Of a stretch of DNA of 64,000 bases, positions 34,908 to 44,766 are shown piece after piece. The stretch lies in the NCBI RefSeq assembly GCF_025024155.1, contig NW_026251779.1, positions 119,736 through 183,735 of the forward strand, read 5' to 3'. Position numbers and translations under genes: made by a program. Position 1 is the first letter of the stretch, and each line of letters opens with the position of its first letter. The stretch comes from Gamsiella multidivaricata (taxonomy: Eukaryota; Mortierellomycota; Mortierellomycetes; Mortierellales; Mortierellaceae). A model generated the notes under the pieces. The model saw only the letters and a program-made list of their open reading frames with translations, was not told the DNA's origin and ran no database searches.

Positions 34908-36086
34908 CCTTCCCCCTTCTCCCCACCTTTCCTAGAGGTTTCTTGGACTTTGTACACCGCAAAGTCAACCGTGCGAGTACACAACCGGGGTTCTCTGTTT
35001 TTTCTGTTTCGGTTGTTTTTTTTCCCCTGTATTTTTTTTCCGTATTCGTTTCTAGTTTTTTTTGTTCATCACCGGGACGAAGAACACGAAAAAACTATGA
35101 AAATGAAATCGAAAAACAAAAAATCAAAGATGAACAGCCTCATTTTTGAGGCCTAGGGCTAGCAGTGGGCGGCGAAGAGCGGGTCCCCCTCTTTGCGTTT
35201 TTTCTTGACCAGCAGTTCCGTTCTGAACAGCAATGAGCGCAACATTTTTCGCCATCTTTTTTTTATTAGCCCTCGAACCCCATGTGCAACCCCCAATCGC
35301 GCAGAACAAATGCCCTGATCATCACCGGCACTAGACCTACCAGGGTGTTCTTGGCAACACGAAGCCGCCCCGTCAAGCGCAGAGCAGACCACATGGGTCA
35401 CAACAACAAAGATGGGTCAGCGGGGGTTGGTGAGTTGCTGCGTGAGATCCACTCTTTTTTTCCCACATTCGTGGTTTTTTGGGGCACCATGGCTTGCAAC
35501 CTGCTCGAGGTGTGCCCTGCACGGCCTTTAATTTTCTGAGTAAGACCGACCAATAGTAAGCCGACTTTTTTTCTTTTTCTTTTTCCTTTCCTTCCCTCCT
35601 TCCCTCCCTCCTTTCCGCTCCTCCTTTCCTTTCTTTTCTTCTTCTTCCTTGTCCCCCTACAAAATTGTAAAGCAAAGTAGGATGACATAAAGTAAAATAA
35701 AGTAAATAAAATGAAATGAAATGAAATAAAGAAACAGTTACTGTTTGCTCCAACAGCTGCCTTGTGCGATCGATAACATGCTCGCTTTGTGCTGGAGGTA
35801 TTGACAGCGATGTAACTGAAGGACAGGATGTAGGCCTTTTGAAGATGATTAGTACACTCGCACCGGTGCTAGTAGAAGCAGCAGCAGTACATCGAGGCGC
35901 TTGTACTGGTTTTTGTCCAAGCTGGCTCTCGGTTTGGTTTCTTTGGAGGCAAGTGGGACACTCTGACGGCCGACTGCAGGTTTCTTGCTGTGCCATAAGA
36001 GCCCATGCAAGGGATATGCGTAGAGTACGTCGATCCATGGACGTTGCACAACGGACACTGCACAACGCACACTGCACAACGCACAT
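33301..36086. other. Unassigned centre of the mobile DNA
   Basis: Contains minus-strand fragments upstream of the Fanzor relic (for example TGYTGEPKTVCPF near 33480 and TPKEAVNLAGAATI near 33640) that I cannot place. At 34591-34600 an AATATATAAA box precedes a C/T-rich stretch with 30-bp tandem units (34701-34795) and TCTCTG repeats (34823-34910), resembling a retroelement promoter or solo LTR. From 35570 to 35730 it is low complexity. No intact gene is supported. Confidence 0.45.
34701..34795 (+). repeat. 30-bp tandem repeat (CTCTTTGCRCCTGCACTCTTC units)
   Basis: Two full 30-bp units and a third partial unit after a 15-bp interruption, about 100 bp downstream of a TATA-like box. The units encode no recognisable protein. 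Confidence 0.8.
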
Positions 36087-37012
36087 TGCGCGGTGTGCTT
36101 TTGCAACATCAAATGCGAACATGCCCTGTTATCACTCCAAATGCTGCAGTTCACTGCTGCGATGTATGTCTAGCTGCAGGGGATGGGCTCCCAGTAAGGG
36201 TTCGACTTGTTGCCGTCTCGGCCAGCACATTAAATCGGCGCCAGCATCTAGCATTGACGGCAGTCGATCGATGTGAGCTTAGGTGTGCCAATCCGACTTT
36301 AGCGCCGTGTAGCTCCTACTTTTCTCTTCTAAGGTTCAGCTGACCACGCATAGCTGCCTCAGTCATCAAGCTAAAATACAATACACAGAACATCCGCTGC
36401 TGCTAGGTGCCTCCACAATGGGTGCCAAAAAAAAAAAAAAAAAAAAAAAAAAAAGAAAGAAAAAAAAAAAGATATAGCACATGGAAGAAAAAGTCAAAAG
36501 ATGTGTCGAGGGGCACCAGGCCTTTCGCATTAACATTTTCAACACATAACCCAGAACCCTCTTAGCCGAGAAGACATGGTGTAGACCCCCTCGACACATG
36601 AATCACTACGATTGGTGGAAACCAAAGAATTCACCTTGATTCTTATACCGTGCACGGCTCTTCGCCAGGTTGGTAAGAGCCATTGACTTACAATCTGTCC
36701 GTCCGGGGTCGACTCCTGGTCATGGCGAACACATCTCTCCATAGAGAACATATATCTCCATGGCGAACACATATCTCCACAGCTGCTGGTACCTATGTGG
36801 TAGGGCCATCTCTACAAAACAAGCTGACTCCACGCCGTACCCTTGGCACCTTTCTAAACCATTGCTGGACTGTACCGAGCCGACCTTGGAGCAGTGGAAT
36901 ACGAGTAGCTGTAGTAGGTTCCTTGCACGAGTCTCAGGGATAGCCAGAAGCGCCACGTCCGTGAGTCCTGGATAGCGCTTGAGGAAAGCAAGCAGAAAGG
37001 AACTCTCAACCG
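36087..37012 (-). repeat. Right arm of the long inverted repeat
   Basis: Partner of 31639-32565. Its inner edge meets a short decayed GCACAACG tandem repeat (36045-36086), while the left arm's inner edge continues into the Fanzor relic. The two inner junctions are therefore different, and only one can be ancestral. Confidence 0.93.
36662..36727 (+). other. tRNA-like segment in the right arm
   Basis: TCGCCAG at the start can pair with ATGGCGA at the end except one position. Between them are GGTTGGTAAGAGC, a loop CTTACAA that would place a TAC anticodon on a weak stem, and GGTCGACTCC resembling the pol III B box. Half of the D arm is absent. Probably a degenerate tRNA-derived sequence carried by the element. 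Confidence 0.35.
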
Positions 37013-37562
37013 GGGTAGCATGTTCTCGGATATGGAGTAGCTGGAGAATCGAATACCCGCATTTGAGGCTGTGGCCCGTGCTGGAGGCAAAGCAGGCTCT
37101 GACGCTGGCACGCATACAAGCAGCTTCGGGTGTTGTCCACAGAAAAATGGCACTCGATAGCGGTATAATGGTGTCCACTGCGCGTGACATACCAAAGGTG
37201 TTGGTCTTATTGGTGGCTGGTGTGGAGGAGGGCAGCGGCGCGGCTGACGGCCGATCAGACAACTGAAAGTCTAGCTGGAGGCGCCTAGGCACCTGCGCAG
37301 ACATCTGAGCGGGCGTGTGGACACAAATCTGGGCACGCATCTTACACCTTCTTACAGGGGTCCTGTTCGTCGGCATAGGACTTCCACTTTTGTTTGGAAG
37401 GTCTGCCTGTATTTTCCTGAGCGCTGCTCGCGTAATGTCAGCCGGCTGTGTTACCACTCCTGCCCAAAGAGAAAGCAAAGCTGAATTGCTAACACTATGC
37501 ACCTCATTTTTACCAAATGTAACGTCAGAAGTCCTTTTGCAGAAGCCCCAGGAAGAGTTCAC
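36720..37562 (-). CDS. Unknown 280-codon open frame spanning the right-arm edge
   Basis: An uninterrupted frame begins outside the inverted repeat and runs about 290 bp into it. I recognise no domain; composition is Ala/Ser/Arg-rich with some Cys. The part inside the arm is repeated exactly in the left arm (from 31640 on the plus strand). It may be an element-encoded protein or a chance frame; codon pattern alone does not decide. Confidence 0.3.
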   Translation of the reverse strand: MNSSWGFCKRTSDVTFGKNEVHSVSNSALLSLWAGVVTQPADITRAALRKIQADLPNKSGSPMPTNRTPVRRCKMRAQICVHTPAQMSAQVPRRLQLDFQLSDRPSAAPLPSSTPATNKTNTFGMSRAVDTIIPLSSAIFLWTTPEAACMRASVRACFASSTGHSLKCGYSILQLLHIREHATPVESSFLLAFLKRYPGLTDVALLAIPETRARNLLQLLVFHCSKVGSVQSSNGLERCQGYGVESACFVEMALPHRYQQLWRYVFAMEIYVLYGEMCSP

Positions 37563-38040
37563 CAGATTGCAAGACTTTAAGGTTTATTAAACAGAGGAAC
37601 TGCAGACACTGTTCGAAGGAAACGTAAGATATCTAATGTACTGTAGCTCAGCGCTCTTAAATTGTCGAGGGTGTCGTCGAATGCAAGCGTTGTAAATGAC
37701 AAATGTAGCCCACGGCGTTTTGTAGGGTAATGCTCAGTGCCATCTACGGTAATGATATTGGTGCATCGGCTTAAGTGTTTTTTCTCTATTACCGTGTGGA
37801 TACCGTCGCTTGGAATTATTTTCGTCTTGACAACGCACCTGTTAGGATTCATGCCAAAATCTCATAATTCTTCGTGTCATACAGGAGAAGCAAATACAAC
37901 GTCGTAAGTTTTACGCGTACCACTCTTCGTGGCGGACTCAACCGGTACCTCCCACTACCAAAACGCCCTGGATGAAACGTGCGATGGCGATCATGAACTT
38001 GGTTACACAATAGATTCACGATTTGATTCCTTCGGGCTGA
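37563..38040. other. Unassigned sequence between the mobile DNA and the pseudogene 5' part
   Basis: The right boundary of the insertion lies somewhere here. No similarity to hydrolase exon 3 remains, and no repeats or coding signals are clear. Confidence 0.4.
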
Positions 38041-38054
38041 ATGCTCATTGAGAT

Positions 38055-38300
38055 AGTAATACCCATGCGATATCTGTAGCCGTTGAGAATCATGTACTTG
38101 TGGTTGAAGTGGAAGAAGGGACACCAACGTGAAAAGTGTCAGCAATGGATTCTACCGTAGTTCTTGCTTCAAGAACTATGTATTCCTCCCCCGCATACCT
38201 GGAGACCTCGTACTCCGAGGCTGTCGGCTTGTACATAGCCACATGATGGGCTTCGATAGCTACGAGACTGTCGTATGCTTCCTTCAGAGACCGTATTCAA
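38055..38300 (-). pseudogene. Decayed first two exons of the interrupted hydrolase (cluster copy 2)
   Basis: Exon 1 remnant reads LKEAYDSLVAIEAHHVAMY then KPTASEYEVS with a normal GTATGC donor, but an in-frame TGA lies upstream and the start codon is lost. Exon 2 reads FNHKYMILNGYRY, while its acceptor AG is now AC and its donor GT is GC followed by a non-consensus ATGG. These match exons 1-2 of the intact paralogues (IEAHHAAVSKPTAPEHEVS, FNHKYATLNGYKY). Exons 3 to 8 are absent, replaced by the mobile DNA. Confidence 0.85.
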
Positions 38301-38567
38301 CGAGCCTTGGATGAGTGCTCTTACAGTACAGAAGGTTTTTTGTTGTTGTTGTTATTGTCTTGGGCTCACCGGTGTTTGTTCCTTCATGCAGGAAGGAGAT
38401 GGTTAACAAAGCGCACAGCACCGCTCATCCTGTCAAAATGAAGACTATAGACTACACATATGAGTGTAAACAAGTTCCTGCGCGCTAAGATTGGGTGAAG
38501 GACAACTGTCCCTCTTTTGCTCGCTATTTATTCCCTGTCTACTGGAGATCCTCTTTCGACTGCTGGA

Positions 38568-40470
38568 CTACTCTTCCTTAACCTTAGTTTGCTCCTGCTG
38601 CTGCTGGTCTTTCTTTCCAAACATCTTTGCCAGGTACTCTGTCAAGACCTTGTTGGTTCCTTCAGCATTTTCGGTGTGGACATTGTGTCCACCCTCGGGA
38701 ATCTTGGCCTCCTCCAAATTTACTAGAGTGTCGAACTTATGCACAGCCCAGAACTCCGGAGTCAGGATTGGGTCCTTCTCCACAGCGACCTGAAGCACAG
38801 GGACTGTGTAGGGCTTGCCGACATATGCTGTGGAAGTAAATAAATAGTGCGTATCAGTTAGCTTTGAGGACGATCCACAACTCTGCCGTAACGATTTATC
38901 CGAAAAAACTGCCACTCACGAAGTTCATCCTGATAGTTCAAAAACGTAGCGCGATAGTAGTTTATGCCGCCATGAAGGGTGGTATGCGAAAAGCGGTCAA
39001 TGTAGTATTGCTTCTCCTATATGACATGAAGAAGAAGGGTGATGTTGGTACGATTATTTTTAAAAAAAAAAACGCGCGTTGTAGTGACGAGAATATTGCC
39101 GATGGTATCGATAGTACTAAGGGAAGCACTTACCTGAATTGATGTACCAGTACCATGTGCGTAGATGGAGCTGATGAGCGCAGTAGAAAACATATTGCCC
39201 TGCAAACCTCACCCAGCGGATTGTTCTTAGTGCTTGCACTCTTCTTCTTCTTTTTAAGAATACATTAAAGCGATGTAAAGGAACAAACAGGCAATTGGGG
39301 ACCTACATCTCCGTTGAACCAGGTCTCCGGCTCCTTGGTTTGGAACACAGCAAAGTACTTAAATTGGGGAAACACCTCTGCGACCGCAAATGGCGAAAGA
39401 TACTCTGCCTGGGGCTGCGCATAGGGGACTCCGATGCTGTCAGACAACGGAACGATCGATGCAAAATTGTTTTAAGTGTTGGGGTTTCGAGCTGACCACA
39501 TCCTCCGTGCCCCTGATACGTATGGTAGCCCGCTTACTTGATAACAGCCAAACAACGTTCCGGGTAAAACAAACCAAGCTTTAAAACAACGTTGGCACCC
39601 CTAATATGAACCAGGCATAACGAAGACTCTGAGTATGGAAAGCACCAGTCATCCTATACCGTGAAAAAGAATGCTCATTATCCTACCAGTCATGACCAAT
39701 CCAGACAGCCTTCTCGAGATTGAGATGGTCTGCCAGAGCGATCAAGTTAGAGGCGAGATTCTTGGTCCGGTACGGATCGTAGTTTCCATCGTCGCATCTT
39801 GGATGGTCCTAAATATCGATTAGAGAATAACACATGTACATCAGAAATACGTCGCGTTTGCTTTGTCGACGTGCGATTGTAGATAACCCAATTATGAAAA
39901 AAAAAAAATTAGACTTGCAGTTTCGCCATAACCGAGGTTATCGACCGCAATGACATGATAGCCCTGCTTGACCAAGTGGCGGATCTGGTAGCGCCATCCA
40001 TACCACAAGTCAGGGAATCCATGGATGAGGATCAGCGTCTCGTTGTTGGGATCTCCCTCCTCGACGTAATCTGGCATGACCAGCAGGTGAAGAAGATAAA
40101 GGTCAGGTACAAAGCACTGAAGCACAGCAACAACCAGTTAACAGCGGAGAACCATGCAAGGGATCACGATCGTGCACTTACGATACTTGTAGCCGTTGAG
40201 GGTAGCATACTTGTGGTTGAAACTAGTGTATCCATGTAAACAGATATGAGAACAAAATGCTTAGCATTGGTCTCTGACGATGTGCAAGGCCGTATGGAAC
40301 GCCCGTCCTTTTATCCAAGCATACCTCGAAACCTCGTGTTCTGGGGCCGTTGGCTTGGATACAGCAGCGTGGTGAGCTTCAATGGCGGGGAGATTGTCGA
40401 TAACCCCCTGCAACGTTTTCTGCAAATCGATGTTGGTAGCATCGACTGGAGAACTTGGGGCGACAGACAT
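38568..40470 (-). CDS. Epoxide-hydrolase-like alpha/beta hydrolase, cluster copy 3
   Basis: Nine exons: 40325-40470, 40182-40222, 39919-40070, 39687-39808, 39538-39600, 39307-39436, 39134-39199, 38920-39016, 38568-38827; 358 aa. Every exon except the last has exactly the length of its copy-1 counterpart. Active-site elements are present: HGFPDLWYGWR, VWIGHDW|G (Asp nucleophile, split by an intron), EGGHNVHTENAEGTNKVL (catalytic His). The last exon adds a Gln/Lys/Glu-rich tail (GKKDQQQQEQTKVKEE) that the others lack. The intron after exon 3 begins GCAAGT, a GC-AG intron at a position where the paralogues have GT. Function as for copy 1; substrate unknown. Confidence 0.9.
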
Positions 40471-40785
40471 TCTGGAAACGTGGGAGGGAAGAGTGATTAT
40501 GGTGAGAATGGCAATGAGGAGGGGATAGATATAGCAGCAAACAAAAGGGAAAGAAAGGAACTTTTATCTTTTATTGCGCCCATCGTTCAATGGGCTCCCT
40601 GCTTTTCTTCCGTGCTGTCAACAGGAGTTTCTGACGGAGTAACCATTCGCCTCGATGCAAGAACGGGTGTACAAAATGCTTTCAAAGAGACGAGAGCGGT
40701 CGCACAGCAGCTCATTGTAGCCAACCCAATTGAGTTGCTCTATTGCGCCCTGTTTTTCCTGCTCCTTCACTAGTCTAGCCTACGG

Positions 40786-42579
40786 CTAATTCTTCTTATC
40801 GAAAACCTTGGCCAGGTAATCATCCAAGACCTTGTTGAGGCCTTCAGGATTCTCGGTGTGGACATTATGGCCTCCTTCCGAGATCGAGACTTTCTCCAGG
40901 TTCACGGCAGTGTCGGTCTTGTATAAAGACATCAGCGCCGGAGTCACCACAGGGTCTTTTTCAATGATAATTTGAAGAGAAGGAACCGTATAGGGCTTGC
41001 CGACGAAAGCTGTGATAAGAACGGCAACATGATGTAGTAAAACAGTGAGCAATTGAAACTCACAATGGAAACGAAAACCCATGGCATAGTCATCAAACTT
41101 ACGTAGCTCGTCTTCATGATTGAATGGGACGGCACGGTAGTAGTTGATAGCGCCGTGCAAGGTGGTTTGTGAAAAGCTGTCGATGTAAAATTGTTTCTCC
41201 TAATGAACCATGAGGAGGGTGAGCCAATAAAGGTCAGGTTACGCACGTAATGTTCGCCATCGTTAATGCCATACAGAATTCGATTAATGTGAATACTTAC
41301 TTGCACCGATGTACCAATGCCCGAGCCGTAAACAGAATTGAACATGGCTGTTGCGAATTTCTTGGGCTACTCGCATAAAAAGCTTAATAAGATGTGTGAA
41401 GAATGCGCGACAAAAAAAAATCCATCAGGATTCTTACATCGCCTTCGAACCACGTATCCGGCTCCTTGGTTTGGAACAGGCAAAAGTATCTGAACTGAGG
41501 AAAGTGCTGGGCCAGAACTTGCGCCGGGACGTACTCAAAGGTAGGCTGACTGTACGGGATTCCGACACTGTTATATCAAAGCGAACACTGGTTACCAAAT
41601 ATGCGCCAGCTGTACCGAAAACCAAAACTGTGAGTGAAGCAGTGTACCATCTGCGCGCCACGGTTGCGTAACAAACATACCTGATGTTGGCGAGGCAGCG
41701 CTCCGGGTAGTACATTCCAATCTTCCAAACGAGAATGGCACCCCTACGTTGTAAAAACAGGTATAAAAAACGCTCAGCAACGCAAAATTTTGATGGGCAC
41801 CTTCGTTTTTGCCCCACGCTTCGTACCAGTCATGGCCAATCCAGACCACCTTGTCGAGATTCTTTTGGTCCAAAAACGCGATCAGGTTGGAAGCAAGATT
41901 TTTGGCACGGTACGGGTCATAGTTATCGCCATCGCACCTTGGATGGTCCTAAGCGTTGGTACCAGTGTATAATGATTAGAACATGCCTCTGTGTGTTTTC
42001 ATACACCCCCACGCCATGTAATGATGCGACCACATAACGGGCTTACACTTTCACCGGATCCAAGACTATCGAAAGCAATGACATGATAGCCCTGCTTGAC
42101 CAAGTGGCGGATCTGGTAGCGCCATCCATACCACAAGTCAGGGAATCCATGGATGAGGATCAGCGTCTCGTTGTTGGGATCTCCCTCCTCGACGTAATCT
42201 GGCATGACCAGCAGGTGAAGAAGATAAAGGTCAGGTACAAAGCACTGAAACACAGCAACAACCAGTTAGCAGCGAAGAACCATGCAGAGGATCACAATTG
42301 TGCACTCACGATACTTGTAGCCGTTGAGAGTGGCATACTTGTGGTTGAAGCTGATGAAAGAATATTAACGCGTAAAAATGTATCCTGGTGCAGCTCTCGT
42401 TCAGAAAGAATATCATTTTTTTTTCTCGCGCACCTGGAGACCGCATACTCCGGAACAGTTGGCTTGGAGTTAATTTCTGCATGGCGCTCCTCGACGGCTT
42501 GCAGGTTGTCGAGAACATATGTCAGAGTCGGAAGGACATCAGGGTTATCGGCAGAGATATGGATCTTGGAGAAATCCAT
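40786..42579 (-). CDS. Epoxide-hydrolase-like alpha/beta hydrolase, cluster copy 4
   Basis: Nine exons: 42434-42579, 42310-42350, 42047-42198, 41827-41948, 41681-41743, 41438-41567, 41301-41366, 41103-41199, 40786-41009; 346 aa with exon lengths identical to copy 1. Shows HGFPDLWYGWR, FDSLGSGES, VVWIGHDW|G, QFRYFCLFQTKEPDTWFEGD, GKPYTVPSLQ and EGGHNVHTENPEGLNKVL, so nucleophile and His are kept. The N-terminal exon is the most divergent part between copies, suggesting different regulation or localisation. Spacing to copy 3 is about 315 bp, head to tail. Confidence 0.9.
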
Positions 42580-42804
42580 GTTCAAGAGGTGAACTGGGGT
42601 TAAAAGGAAGAGCGTGAAAGGACGATGCTGAGAAATAAGAGGGAAAAGAAGAGAGGTGTTTTATGTGTGGGAAGATAAAACTTTACTCACAAGAATCGAT
42701 GAGAGCACTTTTCATTCGAAAACTCTATTCGTCAACATAAACCAAGAGGCTGATCGAACGTCAAGTCCGTCTTTATTATTATGTGTGCGCAACTGGGGTA
42801 TCAA

Positions 42805-43825
42805 TCAAAGTTTGCTTAAGATGTGGCCGTGCTCTGTAGCCCTAATTCTCTTTGCAGAACTCGAACTCCCGCCGGGTACACTTGACCAGTTTTTGAAATC
42901 AGTTTCGCCCGCTGCTACTGCTGGGATCCTAAGAACCGCGCTTGTACGACGACGGACGAGACTGCCAATTGTTGACTTGATACTGGGTGTGCTCTTGCGT
43001 GCCTGATAGTCGAAGCTGCTGGAGATTTTCCCCAGGTAACGCTCAAGTTTTCGGTTGACGGTATCCGGATTCTGCGTCAGGATCCAATGCTCTCCAGTCT
43101 CAACGTAGTCGATCTCAAGGTTGTCGAAGTAGTCCTTGGGCACTTGGAGGCAATACTCTGGATGAAGGATCGGGTCGTTGTTGACGATCAAGAGAAGAGT
43201 AGGAATCGCAAACCTTTTTCCTATCAAATCTGAGAATGTATGTCGCAAACTTTTAATGACTCGTCTTTGTGGCCATGCACCATTGTTTATGATGCGAAAT
43301 GCCCTTCATACGAGTGATAAAGTAGCGATATACATTGCTCTTCTTGGTGGCTCGCTTTGAAGGTCTTGTAGTAGGCCAGCGGCCCATGAAAACCTCCTCT
43401 CTTCAAGCTGCTCAGGTAGTACGCTCGATCCTAAGAGGTGTAAGAGGTATCAAACATATTAACGACCTATCCAGGGTTGCTCGCGACATTCTGATAGGAT
43501 CCTGCTAAATACTACCTCTTCGCTATGTCCATTCTCTTCTGAGAACAGTTCATTGGCAATATCTTCGATCTATCGTGAAGCATGCGTCCGGGAATCATGA
43601 TATCGTAAGTTGATGGCATCGAAACGCACAGCAGGAGAAAGCGATACAGACAGCCTACCCTCTCGTCAAAATCTTGAACCGCCTCTGGGCTCACAAAGTG
43701 CTCAAAGTACTGAAACGCCGGATTCTCGTTAACATAGTCATTAATTGTCATTAATTCTTTCGTGATTGGCCTAAACGGATTGCCAATGCTATGATGTGCC
43801 ATATTAACAAGGACATGGCCCTTTA

Positions 43826-43857
<32 letters not shown>

Positions 43858-44434
43858 ACGGCAGCATGTCTCCAGTGCAGTAGCAAGTGGAATACATACG
43901 CAATTGCAGCAAGGACTCTATCAGGAAAGTGCCACCCTACACGTGAAACGATCCCGGTTCCCCAATCATGACCGACCAACACCGTCTTTTCCACTCCCAA
44001 ATGATCCAACAGTGCAACGACATGACTGGCTACATTTCTGGGAGAGTATGCAGGATTATGATGATAATGACATTCCGTCGGATCCGTGTCCGTAGCTAGA
44101 TCTGCGCTTCGAGGTTTGTCGGACCCGCCGTAGCCCAGCATGTCCAACGCAATGACACGGTATCGACCCAGTCCAACCAGGAACTGAATTTGATGGCGCC
44201 ACCCATACCACAGGTCCGGAAACCCATGGATTAGGATGACAGCAATCCCAGCTTTGTTACCCTCGTCGACATAATCTATCGTTTTGGTATCCTTGTTAGG
44301 GTTAGTGAATGTGGATAGGGGACAACAAATGACATATGATAGCAAAAAAAAACAGGTTCATTACGATAACTGTAACCTCCACAAATAACGTGCTGATGAT
44401 TGAACTTTGAAGGATCAAACTGAACGATATGCAT
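42805..44434 (-). CDS. Divergent alpha/beta hydrolase with C-terminal extension, cluster copy 5
   Basis: Six exons (44365-44434, 43900-44275, 43659-43788, 43516-43569, 43334-43430, 42805-43229) give 383 aa. It begins at MHIVQFDPSKFNHQHVICGGYS, lacking the separate first exon of the paralogues. One large exon covers what are exons 3-5 elsewhere: HGFPDLWYGWRHQIQF, LDMLGYGGSDKP and VLVGHDWGTG with the Asp nucleophile. Later landmarks are NPAFQYFEHFVSPEAVQDF, HGPLAYYKTFK, AIPTLLLIVNNDPILHP and ETGEHWILTQNP, placing the catalytic His. The last ~70 residues form a Ser/Arg-rich extension not seen in the others. Shared exon borders at the 3' half show common descent. The third intron is preceded by a run of about 29 As. 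Confidence 0.88.
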
Positions 44435-44766
44435 GTTTTCTTGATAGATGCGCGGATAGGATAGAGAGATAAGAGTTGGGGATGTTGTTAAGTAGGGAGG
44501 AAGAAAGAGGACAAGTGGCCTTTTAAGAGTCTACAGCTGTGGGCACAGGCCATCTCACCTTCCAAATATGGGCATTCATTGTCGCCCATCTTTTGCTTGA
44601 TCAGGCAACCCTTTGAAAACGAGCCAGGACTGAATGAATGACTTTAAAAAAAAGTTTATTACTATGCGTTGATGGTGGTCCAGCCGGCACTCTAATCCGT
44701 TTTGAACTGAAATGAGTTTGTAGATAGTCGAGCAGATGATGGTGATGATAAGATGACTGCTCTCTT
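44435..44766. other. Intergenic region
   Basis: Upstream sequence of the divergent hydrolase and 3' sequence of UTP15. Nothing recognisable. Confidence 0.5.

Larger units (their letters stand above)
31639..37012. mobile_element. Composite mobile DNA with 927-bp inverted-repeat arms, inserted in a hydrolase gene
   Basis: Two inverted arms (31639-32565 and 36087-37012) enclose a 3.5-kb centre. The right arm lies inside a longer unit: a 280-codon minus-strand frame (37562-36720) crosses its outer edge, whereas the left arm stops abruptly next to hydrolase intron sequence. No target duplication is visible at the arm ends. So this is better described as a partial inverted copy of a resident element than as simple terminal inverted repeats. 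The centre holds a Fanzor relic and unrecognised DNA. Mobile sequence continues on the right to somewhere between 37562 and about 38040. Confidence 0.75.

Noticed and set aside
35764..36276. Second, inverted Fanzor C-terminus next to the right arm
   Set aside because: Only the part shared with the left arm (from the RCAFATSNAN end onward) is the same; the sequence inside 36087 has no convincing zinc knuckle or HRD motif in frame, only a weak RDM-like match.
31639..37012. Simple DNA transposon with ~930-bp terminal inverted repeats
   Set aside because: No target duplication flanks the arms and the right arm is internal to a longer open frame, so partial inverted duplication fits better.
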